From Deltaproteobacteria bacterium (GTDB lineage Bacteria; Myxococcota_A; UBA9042), in the NCBI GenBank assembly GCA_020632665.1, contig JACKFC010000011.1, positions 62,001-126,000 on the forward strand: a stretch of DNA of 64,000 nucleotides, read 5' to 3'. Positions 42,174 to 50,999 of this stretch are shown here, piece by piece (the stretch's first letter is position 1; each line of letters opens with the position of its first letter). The notes under the pieces are model-generated. The model searched no databases. It was not told where the DNA came from and was given only the letters and a program-made list of their open reading frames with translations. A program made the position numbers and the translations under genes.

Positions 42174-43735
42174 CGCTGCTCACCCTCGAGTGCCTGCCAA
42201 GCGGCTGGGAGCGCCGTGAGCAGATCCGACGCCATGCTCGCCCGCCGGCCGATCCGACGCGCCACATCGCCGCCCGCGTGCAGATGCGCAGCCACGGCTC
42301 CCACCGCAGCCTGCCAGGGTTCGCAGCCCTGCGCCAAGAGCGCGCCGATGACGCCGCAGAGGACGTCGCCGCTGCCGGCGACCGCCAACGCCGGCTCGGG
42401 CTTGGCCGCGATGACCACGCCGCCGTCGGGATCCGCGATCAACGTGCGCGCCCCCTTGAGCACCACGACCGCGCCGAAGCGCGCGGCGACGCGGCGCGCC
42501 GCGCCGACGCGATCAGCCTCGACCGTCGCGACGTCACTCTCGTCCAGCGCGGCCATCTCGCCGGGATGTGGGGTGAGGACCAGGCGGCCCTTCGCCCCTG
42601 CGGCGGCTTCGGGCCGCCCAGCGACGATCCGCAGCGCGTCGGCGTCGAGCACGATCGCGCCAGCAGCGCCGTCGCAGACGCGGCCGACCAGGTCGATCTC
42701 GGCCGAGCCGGTGCCGAGACCGGGGCCGACGGCGACGGCGCGCTTGCCCTCGAGCAGCTTCGCGACCCGCGCCGCTTCCGCTGCACCGCCACGGATCGCC
42801 TCGACCATCAGGTCGGGGACCTGACCCTCGAGGCGCGAGCGGACTTCGCCGGAGGTGGCGAGCGTGCAGAGCCCGACGCCGCTGCGCAGCGCCGCTTGCG
42901 CCGCGAGCAACGCCGCGCCGGAGCGACCGGGCGAGCCGGCGACGACCAGGAGGTGACCGAAGGTGCCCTTGTGCGCCGTCTCCGGCCGCGGTGGCAGCTG
43001 CGCCGCGGCGAGGTCGTCGTCGAGCAGGCGAACCGCCGGAGCGGCCTGCGCGATCCAGCGCCGCGGAACGCCGATATCGACGACGTGCACCTCGCGGTGG
43101 GTCGCGGGCCCCTCGGCGAGCCAGAGGCCCGGCTTGGCGGCGGCCATGCAGACCACGGCGTCGACCTTGGCGACGACGCCGAGCGCCCTGCCCGTCTCGG
43201 CGCAGAGCCCGCTCGGCACGTCGACCGCGACCTTGAAGGCGCTGTGCCGACCGTCGAGCTGGCCGACCCAGGTCCGCATCGGCTCCCGCAGCTCGCCCCC
43301 CGCGGCGCGGGGACCAATGCCGAGCAGCGCGTCGACGATCACCGCCGAGCGCAGCAGGGAGCGATGCAGGTTCTTCAGCTCGCCACCGCCGGGCGGGCCG
43401 TCGACGAAGCGTGGCCGCAACCCGAGCCGCTCGACCGCCTGCAGATGCAGGGCCGCGTCGGCGCCGATCTTCTCGCGTGGACCGGCGACGAAGACGTGGA
43501 CCCGATAGCCGCGGTCGGAGAGCTCACGGGCGATGACGAAGCCGTCGCCGCCGTTGTTGCCGACGCCGCAGAGCACGGTGGCGAGGCGATCCGAGCCGAC
43601 TGCACCGACCCGCGCCGCGATGAAATCAGCGACGCCGCGACCGGCCGTCTCCATCAGCGTGGCGCCCGGGATCCCGAGCGTCTCGATCGTGCGGCGATCG
43701 AGGGCCTGCATCTGATCGGGCCAGAGCAACCTCAT
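42122..43735 (-). CDS. nnr: Bifunctional NAD(P)H-hydrate epimerase and dehydratase
   Basis: Repairs hydrated NADH and NADPH. The N-terminal half is the epimerase (YjeF_N): LCGVGNNGGDGFVIAREL, VDALLGIGPR and VDVPSGL. The C-terminal half is the ADP- or ATP-dependent dehydratase (carbohydrate kinase-like): HLLVVAGSPGRSGAALLAA, LTPHPGEMAAL and AGSGDVLCGVIGALLAQG. The 537 residues match the usual two-domain length. ATG 43735 overlaps the TGA of pdxJ (ATGA). Its own stop lies inside the next gene. Confidence 0.95.
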   Translation of the reverse strand: MRLLWPDQMQALDRRTIETLGIPGATLMETAGRGVADFIAARVGAVGSDRLATVLCGVGNNGGDGFVIARELSDRGYRVHVFVAGPREKIGADAALHLQAVERLGLRPRFVDGPPGGGELKNLHRSLLRSAVIVDALLGIGPRAAGGELREPMRTWVGQLDGRHSAFKVAVDVPSGLCAETGRALGVVAKVDAVVCMAAAKPGLWLAEGPATHREVHVVDIGVPRRWIAQAAPAVRLLDDDLAAAQLPPRPETAHKGTFGHLLVVAGSPGRSGAALLAAQAALRSGVGLCTLATSGEVRSRLEGQVPDLMVEAIRGGAAEAARVAKLLEGKRAVAVGPGLGTGSAEIDLVGRVCDGAAGAIVLDADALRIVAGRPEAAAGAKGRLVLTPHPGEMAALDESDVATVEADRVGAARRVAARFGAVVVLKGARTLIADPDGGVVIAAKPEPALAVAGSGDVLCGVIGALLAQGCEPWQAAVGAVAAHLHAGGDVARRIGRRASMASDLLTALPAAWQALEGEQRWTAAQANSDDDEPAGA

Positions 43736-44472
43736 CGCACGGCCTCGGCGATCGCGGTCCGCATCTCGCGCACGGCCGCGTCCAGGCCGATGAAGACGGC
43801 CCGGGCGATGATGCTGTGGCCGATATTGAGCTCCTCGACGTGAGGCAGCCGGGCGACGTCGCCGACGTTGCGCAGGTCGAGGCCGTGGCCAGCGGCGACC
43901 ACCAGCCCGAGCTCGTGCGCGGCGATCGCGCCGTCGTGCAGCTTCTGCAGCTCCCGGGCGCGCAGCGACGGCGTGCCGGCCTCGCAGTAGTCGCCGGTGT
44001 GCAGCTCGACCACGGCGGCGCCGATCTGCGCCGCAGCCGCGACCTGCGCCTCGTCGGCGTCGATGAAGAGCGAGACGACGATGCCGGCGTCGCGCAGCGC
44101 CTGCACGTGCGGCAGCAGCGCAGCCCGCTGGCCGGCGACGTCGAGCCCGCCCTCGGTGGTGCGCTCTTCCCGCCGTTCCGGCACCAGCGTCACGGTATCG
44201 GGCCGATTCGCGAGCGCGATGCGGACCATCTCGTCGGTCGCGGCCATCTCCAGGTTGAGCGGCACCTGCACCGTGCGTCGCATCACCTCGAGGTCGCGAT
44301 CGATGATGTGCCGCCGGTCTTCGCGCAGGTGGATGGTGATCTGGTCGGCGCCGGCGGATTCGGCGATCGCCGCGCCATGGACCGGATCGGGGTAGCGCGT
44401 GCCCCGCGCCTGGCGGAGGGTGGCGACGTGATCGACGTTGACGCCCAAGCGGACGTAGCGAGGGGGGCTCAT
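43732..44472 (-). CDS. pdxJ: Pyridoxine 5'-phosphate synthase
   Basis: Condenses 3-amino-2-oxopropyl phosphate (from PdxA) with 1-deoxyxylulose 5-phosphate to form PNP. A 246-residue TIM barrel. Characteristic: LGVNVDHVATLRQAR, AGADQITIHLREDRRHI, NLEMAATDEM, LVPERREERTTEGG, SLFIDAD, ELHTGDYC, AAGHGLDLRNV and IGHSIIARAVF. It overlaps glmM and nnr by 4 nt each. It completes, with the pdxA at 10-12 kb, the core DXP-dependent B6 pathway. Confidence 0.96.
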   Translation of the reverse strand: MSPPRYVRLGVNVDHVATLRQARGTRYPDPVHGAAIAESAGADQITIHLREDRRHIIDRDLEVMRRTVQVPLNLEMAATDEMVRIALANRPDTVTLVPERREERTTEGGLDVAGQRAALLPHVQALRDAGIVVSLFIDADEAQVAAAAQIGAAVVELHTGDYCEAGTPSLRARELQKLHDGAIAAHELGLVVAAGHGLDLRNVGDVARLPHVEELNIGHSIIARAVFIGLDAAVREMRTAIAEAVR

Positions 44473-45839
44473 GCGGCTCCGATGGCGGCCTCGACGGCCT
44501 CTGCGATGCGACGCGCGTGCGCCTCGACGGCGGAAGGCTCTTGCCCCTCGACCATGACGCGGCATTTGTTCTCGGTGCCCGAATAGCGCACCAGGACGCG
44601 GCCGGTGCCTTCGAGCTCCTTCTCGGCGCGGACGATCTCGCGGCTGACCGCCGGCAGGCTGGAGAGCGGCGGCTTCTCGCGCACCCGGATGTTCAAAAGC
44701 GTCTGCGGCGCCGGCGACATCACCGCCGTGAGGTCGGAGAGCGGCACCTGCTCGCGCACCATCGCCTCGAGCACGCGGAGCGCCGCGAGGATGCCGTCGC
44801 CCGTGGTCGAGTGGTCGAGGAAGAGCAGGTGACCGCTCTGCTCACCGCCGACGTTGTAGCCGCCGTGGCGCATCGCCTCGACGACGTAGCGGTCGCCGAC
44901 CTGGGTGCGGACCAGCTTGATGCCGAGGTCGCGCATCGCCATCTCGAGGCCGTAGTTGCTCATCACGGTGACGACGAGCGTGTTCTTCGCCAGATCACCG
45001 GTCCGGCTCATCCGCGCCGCCGCCATCGCCAGGATCTGATCGCCGTCGACGACCCGCCCATTCTCGTCGACCAGGACCAGGCGGTCGCCGTCGCCGTCGA
45101 GCGCGATGCCGAGGTCACAGCCGTGCTCGAGCACCACCTTGGCCAGCGCGTCGGGATGCAGCGCGCCGCAGCCGTCGTTGATGTTCAAGCCGTTGGGCGA
45201 GGTGCCGATCTCGATCACCTCGGCGCCGAGCTCTTCGAAGACGGCCGGAGCGACGCGGTAGCCGGCACCGTTGGCGCAATCGACGGCGATCTTGACCCCG
45301 TCGAGCGTCAGGTCGGGCGGGAAGGTGGTCTTGAGGTAGACGACGTAGCGGCCGCGCGCGTCCTCGACCCGGCGGGTGCGGCCGATGCCGGCGCCGGTGG
45401 CCAGCGCCGCGGCCTGGGCGGCGTCGTCGGCGAGGAAGCGCTCGATCCGCAGCTCGACCTCGTCGGGCAGCTTGAAGCCATCCGGGCCGAAGAGCTTGAT
45501 GCCGTTGTCCTGGAAGGGGTTGTGGCTCGCCGAGATGACCACGCCGACGTCCGCGCGCATGCCGGTGGTCATGAACGCGATCCCGGGGGTCGGCAGCGGA
45601 CCGAGCAGGTAGGGCTCGGCGCCGACCGAGCAGGCGCCGGCAACCAGGGCCATCTCGAAGAGGTAGCCGCTGCGCCGGGTATCCTTGCCGATCATGATGC
45701 GGGGCCGCTCGTGGCGCGACTCGAAGATCGAGCCGATCGCGCGGCCGACGGCGACGGCCGTCTCGACCGTCATCACGCCGGCGTTGGCTTCACCGCGAAT
45801 GCCGTCCGTGCCGAAAAATCGGCGCTCGGTGGTCTCCAT
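44469..45839 (-). CDS. glmM: Phosphoglucosamine mutase
   Basis: Converts glucosamine-6-P to glucosamine-1-P, feeding UDP-GlcNAc for peptidoglycan and LPS. A 456-residue alpha-phosphohexomutase. The active-site serine lies in ISASHNP (S105), metal-binding loop is DGDGDRLV, sugar-binding loop GGEQSGHL, and phosphate loop RYSGTENKCR. Start METTERRFFGTDGIRGEAN is typical. It leads a minus-strand unit with pdxJ, nnr and the MopE-Kelch gene, with 4-nt overlaps between the first three. Confidence 0.97.
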   Translation of the reverse strand: METTERRFFGTDGIRGEANAGVMTVETAVAVGRAIGSIFESRHERPRIMIGKDTRRSGYLFEMALVAGACSVGAEPYLLGPLPTPGIAFMTTGMRADVGVVISASHNPFQDNGIKLFGPDGFKLPDEVELRIERFLADDAAQAAALATGAGIGRTRRVEDARGRYVVYLKTTFPPDLTLDGVKIAVDCANGAGYRVAPAVFEELGAEVIEIGTSPNGLNINDGCGALHPDALAKVVLEHGCDLGIALDGDGDRLVLVDENGRVVDGDQILAMAAARMSRTGDLAKNTLVVTVMSNYGLEMAMRDLGIKLVRTQVGDRYVVEAMRHGGYNVGGEQSGHLLFLDHSTTGDGILAALRVLEAMVREQVPLSDLTAVMSPAPQTLLNIRVREKPPLSSLPAVSREIVRAEKELEGTGRVLVRYSGTENKCRVMVEGQEPSAVEAHARRIAEAVEAAIGAA

Positions 45840-45863
45840 GCTTCTGCTCCTGGGCGGGCGCGG

Positions 45864-47231
45864 CTACTCGCCGACCACCCGCAGGTTCGGTCGTCCCGGG
45901 CGCACCCCCTCGGGTCGACGGGGGTGCAGCTCGGTCTCGAGGACATCGAGGATCGCCGCGCCGTCGTAGCCGGTGCGGCGGATCTCTTCGGTCGTGCGCC
46001 GCAGCCGTTCGATATCGGTGTGGATGCCGTAGCGTTCGAGGATCCGCTGCACGCGCGGATATTGCCGCTCGATCGCCGCCTGGACGCTGACGAAGCCGTA
46101 GAGCGCGCTCTCGGCGCGGCGCCAGAACGCCAGCGGGTTGATGTGGAAGAAGGCGAGGTCGTCTTCAGCGGGCTCGAGCAGGATCACGTCGCCGTGGAAG
46201 TCGCGGTCGAGCTTGAGCTTCTCGATGCCGATCATCAGCCGCGTGTGGAGCAACGTGCGGAAGGCCTGGTTGATCACCGTGATGATGCCGAGGTCCGAGA
46301 TCGAGCGCTGATCGTTGAGCAGCTGATCGGCGTGGTAGTTCACGTAGGGCCGGAAGGGGTTGTAGGCGATGATCAGCTGCGCGCCCTTCTTCACGGCCTG
46401 CGAGATATTCGCGGTCTTGCGCACACCGGCGTCGATATAGTCGTTGCCGTTGATCCGCGCCGGGCGGAAGAAGCCAGGGATCGCGGTCGATGCCATCACC
46501 GCCTCGCTGATCGTGACCGAGCAATCCTCGTCGTGACCAAAGACGACGGCCTCGGCCGTGTTGAGGTTGGTGCTGCCGATATAGAGGTCGGTGCCGCGCT
46601 CGAGCTTGAGCAGCCGGAAGTGGTTCGGCAGCCCGTTGCGATCGAAGTTGGTCCGGATGAACTCCTCGATGCCGCTGTTCTCGAACAGGCCGCTGGGCAG
46701 ATACGAGAGCCCCGATTGCAGCTCCGAGTTGCGCGAGACGTCGGTGACCAGCGGCATCACCAGCGCTTCGGCGGTCTGCCAGGTCGGTCGCTGGGCGAAG
46801 CGGCGAGCGAGGTGGATCATGCGGCTGCGGTTGGAGCCGCCCAGGCGCACCGCCGCTGCCATCACCGCAGGGACCAGCCCCGCGGCGTCGCGGCCGAAGA
46901 TCATCGGCTTGGTGACGAATTCGCGGACGTTCGGGCGATAGAAGTGAAGCGGCGAGAATTGGGTGATCTGCCGGCTGTGGCCGACGATCGAGCGCAGCAG
47001 CTCTTCCGGGCCGACACCGGCAGAGAGCGGAGCAGCGAGGAAGGCGCCGGCCGAGATGCCGACGTAGGTGTCGAAATCGGTGACCGAGCGGTTGGTCAGC
47101 AGCGAGTTCAACGCGATCAGGCCGCCGATCTTGAACGCGCCGCCCGAGATCGCGCCACCGGCCAGCACCAGCGCGGTCTTGGCCTCGGGCCGTTTCCGAT
47201 CGCCGCCCTTCTCGACGAAGGTGATGCCCAT
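45864..47231 (-). CDS. Patatin-like phospholipase
   Basis: A 455-residue acyl hydrolase with a Ser-Asp dyad. The oxyanion loop GGAISGGAFKIGG lies at 25-37, nucleophile S60 in GISAG, and catalytic D267 in DAGVR (the common DGG/DGA motif is DAG here). The C-terminal ~150 residues are helical with no membrane segment, and there is no signal peptide, so it probably acts at the inner leaflet or in the cytosol. AGGAGG is 6 nt before ATG 47231. glmM starts 24 nt downstream, so the genes may be cotranscribed. Confidence 0.88.
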   Translation of the reverse strand: MGITFVEKGGDRKRPEAKTALVLAGGAISGGAFKIGGLIALNSLLTNRSVTDFDTYVGISAGAFLAAPLSAGVGPEELLRSIVGHSRQITQFSPLHFYRPNVREFVTKPMIFGRDAAGLVPAVMAAAVRLGGSNRSRMIHLARRFAQRPTWQTAEALVMPLVTDVSRNSELQSGLSYLPSGLFENSGIEEFIRTNFDRNGLPNHFRLLKLERGTDLYIGSTNLNTAEAVVFGHDEDCSVTISEAVMASTAIPGFFRPARINGNDYIDAGVRKTANISQAVKKGAQLIIAYNPFRPYVNYHADQLLNDQRSISDLGIITVINQAFRTLLHTRLMIGIEKLKLDRDFHGDVILLEPAEDDLAFFHINPLAFWRRAESALYGFVSVQAAIERQYPRVQRILERYGIHTDIERLRRTTEEIRRTGYDGAAILDVLETELHPRRPEGVRPGRPNLRVVGE

Positions 47232-47383
47232 CTCGCCTCCTGCAGACGCCGCCTCGATGCGAGGCAGCGCCGCCGGGAGTGTGACACAGGACGGCCCCGG
47301 GGCAAGAGCGGAGAAGCGCTGTCGCCCTCCCCTCCCTCGCCGGAGCCGCCCCTTCGGCGAAGCAGAAGGCCGCGCAACAGCGG

Positions 47384-47608
47384 ATGAAGGATTGCAACGC
47401 CGAGGCGAAGCAGAAGGGGCTCAAGGGCAAAGAGCGCAAGGACTTCATGAAGGGCTGCCTGAAAAAGGACAGCGCCGCGGCGGACGCGGGCGGCAAGCCG
47501 AAGAACGCGGCTCAGCAGCGGATGAAGGACTGCAACGCCGAGGCCAAAAGCAAGGCCCTCGAGGGCAAGGAGCGCAAGGACTTCATGAAGAGCTGCCTGA
47601 AGAAGTAG
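47384..47608 (+). CDS. PsiF-repeat protein with missing start
   Basis: Two PsiF repeats, each of the form MKDCNAEAK...K-G/E-KERKDFMK-CLKK, at residues 1-30 and 46-74. PsiF is a small periplasmic phosphate-starvation protein in enterobacteria. The listed ATG lies inside the first repeat. In the same frame the preceding codons read like a signal peptide (RRSAVALPSLAGAAPSA, then KQKAAQQR) back to a TGA at 47282, but there is no ATG, GTG or TTG. So the gene is either 5' damaged (frameshift or lost start) or uses a rare start. It ends overlapping mutY by 26 nt on the opposite strand. Confidence 0.6.
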   Translation: MKDCNAEAKQKGLKGKERKDFMKGCLKKDSAAADAGGKPKNAAQQRMKDCNAEAKSKALEGKERKDFMKSCLKK

Positions 47609-48692
47609 CCGCGTCGACGACACGGACGCCGAGCCGGCTCACGCCGTCTCCTCTGCCGCGAATCTCGGCCAAGGGCGACCAACGCGTCGGCTCGGCGTCG
47701 ACGGACCGCGGCGGCAGCTCGACCGTCGCCGCCAGGACCGAGACCCGATAACGCCGATGGGTCAGGACGTGCTCGACCTCTCCGCGCGCGACCAGATGCA
47801 AACCGGCGTCGGCAGCGAACGCCTGGGCCGCCGATAGCGCCGCCTCGGTGGACTGGGCCTCGAAGAGCGGCGGCTGCCAGAGTCCCGCCCAACGACCGTG
47901 CTCGGGTTGTTTGCGCAGCCAGACGTGCGGCCGCCCGTCCCGCTGCGCCACGATCACCAACGCCGCGGCGAAGACGTCGCGCACCGGCGCCCGCTTGCGT
48001 GGCGGCGGGATCGTCGCGGCGACGCCGAGCGCCGCGGCGCGACATCCGGCGTGCACAGGACAGCCCGCACAATCGGGCTCGCCCGGCTTGCAGACCGTCG
48101 CGCCGAGCTCCATCAACGCCTGGCTCCACTGCGAAGGTGCGCCGCGCGCCGGCGCGTCCTCGGCGGCCAACTCTGCCTCCGCGTCGCGCCAGGCCCGCTT
48201 GCGCAAGCTCGCCTCGTCGCCCTCGCTGGCATGCCAGCGCGCCAGCACCCGTGCCACATTGCCGTCGACCAGCGCCGCCGGGCGATCGAAGGCGATCGAG
48301 CGCAACGCGCCGACGGTATAGGGCCCGACGCCCGGGAGGGCGGCCAGCGCGTCGGCATCCTGCGGCAAGACCCCACCGTGCTCCTCGACGACGCGGCGAG
48401 CCGCGGCATGCAGCGCCCGGGCGCGGCGGTAGTAGCCGAGCCCGGCCCACGCCTCGACCGCAGCGTCGACCGGCGCGGCGGCGAGGCTGGCGAAATCCGG
48501 AAAGCGGCGCATCCAGCGCGCGAAGGGCTCGATCACCGCGTCGACCCGGGTCTGTTGCAGCATCAACTCGCTGACGAGGACGGCGTAGGGGCGGGGGTGC
48601 GGACCGGGCCGGGGATGCCGCCACGGCATCGTCCGTTGGGCCTCGGCGAACCAAGCGAGCAACGCGCGTTGCCGTTCGAGGTCGGCGCTCAC
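47583..48692 (-). CDS. mutY: A/G-specific adenine glycosylase MutY
   Basis: Removes adenine mispaired with 8-oxoguanine. A 369-residue protein. The catalytic Glu42 lies in SELMLQQTRV, the helix-hairpin-helix is LPGVGPYTVGAL, and the catalytic Asp143 is in VDGNVARV. The 4Fe-4S ligands fit C-x6-C-x2-C-x5-C in CKPGEPDCAGCPVHAGC. The C-terminal NUDIX-like domain contains FAAALVIVA and HVLTHRRYRVSVL. Start GTG 48692 overlaps the upstream stop (GTGA) with GGAG 5 nt before it. Confidence 0.95.
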   Translation of the reverse strand: MSADLERQRALLAWFAEAQRTMPWRHPRPGPHPRPYAVLVSELMLQQTRVDAVIEPFARWMRRFPDFASLAAAPVDAAVEAWAGLGYYRRARALHAAARRVVEEHGGVLPQDADALAALPGVGPYTVGALRSIAFDRPAALVDGNVARVLARWHASEGDEASLRKRAWRDAEAELAAEDAPARGAPSQWSQALMELGATVCKPGEPDCAGCPVHAGCRAAALGVAATIPPPRKRAPVRDVFAAALVIVAQRDGRPHVWLRKQPEHGRWAGLWQPPLFEAQSTEAALSAAQAFAADAGLHLVARGEVEHVLTHRRYRVSVLAATVELPPRSVDAEPTRWSPLAEIRGRGDGVSRLGVRVVDAATSSGSSS

Positions 48693-49666
48693 GGCGCTCC
48701 GCCGGGGAGGGCGCCACGCAGCCGGAGGTCGAAGCAGAGCTGGCGCCAAGCGCTGTCGCTCGCCGCGAACTCGATCGAGACCGGCTGGCCGTGGTCGTCG
48801 GCGGTGAGCTCGACGCGCAGCGGATGCCAGCCGAAGTCCCCGCGCTGCAGCACCAGCTCCTGGCGGACCTCACCGGCAACGCGGAGCCGCACGGCCACGT
48901 CGCTGCCCTTGTCGTAGCGGACGGCCCAGAGCCGGTTGCCGACCCGACCTTCGAGCGTCCGCGCGGCGCGAACCTTCGGCCAGCGGACGACCAGCGTCGC
49001 GCCGTCGGGGTGCGGTTGCGCGAAGATGCAGCGTCGCCGGGTGCTCTCGACCTCGTTGAGGGCGACGAAGACGTCGGTCCACCAAGCGCCAGGGCATTGG
49101 TGGCGGCTGCCGTTCCAGGTGCACTTCGTCGTCGCGCCCGCCTTGTCAGCGACGCGGCTGACCTCAGCCTGATCGAGGTGGGCCCGCAGGTCCTCGACGA
49201 TCTGGCTCTCCGGCAGCTCGACCAGGGCCAACTCGACGCCCCCCTCGAGCGCGACTTGCCGCACCACGCGCCCCATCGCCGCGGGGTCGACCGCCGGGCC
49301 CAGCGCCGGCATCCGGAGCATCCAGAGCCGGCGCAGGCCCTCGACATCCCACGCGGTCGGCGGATCGGCGGGAACCCAGACCTCGGCCAGATCGAGCCCC
49401 ACCGCGCGCGCAGCAGCGTCGAAGCGCCATCGCTCCGCGGCGGCCCACGCTGGCAGGAACGCGATCCCGTCGCCTGGGGCGAGTTCGGCCTGCAGCGTCG
49501 CGGCAGCGGCGGCGAGGGCCGCAGGTGGTGGGACCGCGTCGACCCGCGCGGCGGCAGAGATCGAGCTCCACGCCGCGGCAGCCACCAAGGCCAAGCTGAC
49601 GACCACGGCCGCATAGGCGGCGGCACGGCGTGCGGGCGGGTCGGTCAACTGTGGCGGCGTGGGCAT
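48689..49666 (-). CDS. Membrane-anchored protein of unknown function
   Basis: A 325-residue product with one N-terminal hydrophobic helix (about 14-35) and the rest probably periplasmic. The C-terminal ~150 residues look like a beta-sandwich (DGATLVVRWPKVR, RVGNRLWAVRY, VAVRLRVAGEVRQELVLQRGDFGWHPLRVEL). This resembles a carbohydrate-binding or discoidin-like jelly roll, but the family is not recognised. Four Cys occur in the middle and end. It is sandwiched with small or no gaps between the FadL-like and mutY genes. Predicted envelope role by context. Confidence 0.7.
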   Translation of the reverse strand: MPTPPQLTDPPARRAAAYAAVVVSLALVAAAAWSSISAAARVDAVPPPAALAAAAATLQAELAPGDGIAFLPAWAAAERWRFDAAARAVGLDLAEVWVPADPPTAWDVEGLRRLWMLRMPALGPAVDPAAMGRVVRQVALEGGVELALVELPESQIVEDLRAHLDQAEVSRVADKAGATTKCTWNGSRHQCPGAWWTDVFVALNEVESTRRRCIFAQPHPDGATLVVRWPKVRAARTLEGRVGNRLWAVRYDKGSDVAVRLRVAGEVRQELVLQRGDFGWHPLRVELTADDHGQPVSIEFAASDSAWRQLCFDLRLRGALPGGAP

Positions 49667-49678
49667 CGGCAGTCGCGG

Positions 49679-50998
49679 CTAGAGGGCGTGGCGGAGCGCG
49701 ATCGAGAACCGCAGTTCGTCGCCTTCGAGCGACGTCCCCCCGACCGGATCGGTCGGGTCGCGCTTGCTGGCCGTCCGTCGAAAGAGGTGCGACCAACCGA
49801 ACGCAATATCGACGCCGATTCGGTCGACATCAACCCTCTCCGGGTCGGCGAGCGCGAAGCCGGCGCCGAGCCCGAGATCGAGGGCGTCTGCATCGAGGTA
49901 GTTGGCGCTCCCGGTCGCGCGGGGCAGCGGCGTCGTGCGCCAGCCGAGCCCACCGCGGAGCCGAAGCCAACGTGCAATCCGGTGCTCGACGCCCAGGCGC
50001 GGCACGACGCGATCGGCTGCGGCGAGGGGGACCGGGCTGGTCTGGACCGAGAGGATCTGCTCGGCCTGCTCCGGGTTGCGCGCCAACGCCGCGTTGTCGA
50101 CGTCGATCCGCACGTCCGGGCCCAGCGGCGGCAGCTCGGACCAACGCTCCCAGCGCGCCGACGCAAGCACCGACCAGCGCGGGGTCACCGCGAAGCGCGC
50201 CGCCAAGGCCAGGCTCATCGGCGACCAGAGCCCGACCCCGCGGACGTCCATCGCGACGTCGCCGAGCTCGGCGACCCGCACCGTGAGTGGCAGTTGGTAG
50301 CGAACGTCGGCATGTTGCCGAAAGACGACGGCGAGCCGCCAACGCGTCCCCAAGTCGGCGGTGGCGCCTGCGGTGAAGGTCAGGCGGCTCCACAAATCGA
50401 CCGCGAGGCGCTGATCGGTGAAGCGTCGCTCCAGCGAGGAGACCCGAAAGTCGCCGCCGCCGGAGAGCTCGGCCAGCAGCTGCCCCGTCACGCCGACGCA
50501 GAGCCAATCGGTGACGCGCCAGCCCACGCCGAGGCCGACCAACAAGCGATCGACCAGCCCTTCGTAGAGCGGGACCTGCGGCTGCCGCGGATCGCGCGAC
50601 CAGATCTGGGTCGGCGACGAGAGCGGGATGTGCAACGCGAGCCCGACGCCGAGGCGCTCGCGGAAGGGACCACCGATCGGCGCCGCTACCGCGAGGTTGC
50701 CGAGGGTCACCGGGCCAGGCGTCGCGGCCGGATACCGCTGCTGACCGCCGATCTGCACGATCCGATGTGACGGCGCGAGCTGCAGTAGGCCGAGCGATCC
50801 GCCCGCCGAGGCGAGCCGTCCGAGCGCAGCGGGGTTGTTCCAGGTGGCGCGCGGTCCATCGGCCGCGGCCTCGATCGCGCCGGCCAGGGCGATGGCGCGC
50901 GGACCGAAGCCATAGAGCTCGGGCGTCCCCGCGCGCGCCACCGACGCAACACACGTCAGCAGCGCCGCCATGGCGACCAAGCCCCCGCGCATCTGCAT
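49679..50998 (-). CDS. FadL/OmpP1/TodX-family outer-membrane transporter
   Basis: A 439-residue beta-barrel with a signal peptide ending at SVARA. The mature start has FGPRAIALAGAIEAAADGPRATWNNPAALGRL, the FadL-family hatch-region motif with N-P-A. Alternating-hydrophobic strands run to a terminal aromatic-poor strand (FSIALRHAL). Such barrels pass fatty acids or other hydrophobic compounds. It begins 1 nt after the deacetylase stop; a second ATG 6 nt inside is an alternative start. The ligand is unknown. Confidence 0.85.
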   Translation of the reverse strand: MQMRGGLVAMAALLTCVASVARAGTPELYGFGPRAIALAGAIEAAADGPRATWNNPAALGRLASAGGSLGLLQLAPSHRIVQIGGQQRYPAATPGPVTLGNLAVAAPIGGPFRERLGVGLALHIPLSSPTQIWSRDPRQPQVPLYEGLVDRLLVGLGVGWRVTDWLCVGVTGQLLAELSGGGDFRVSSLERRFTDQRLAVDLWSRLTFTAGATADLGTRWRLAVVFRQHADVRYQLPLTVRVAELGDVAMDVRGVGLWSPMSLALAARFAVTPRWSVLASARWERWSELPPLGPDVRIDVDNAALARNPEQAEQILSVQTSPVPLAAADRVVPRLGVEHRIARWLRLRGGLGWRTTPLPRATGSANYLDADALDLGLGAGFALADPERVDVDRIGVDIAFGWSHLFRRTASKRDPTDPVGGTSLEGDELRFSIALRHAL

Positions 50999-50999
50999 C

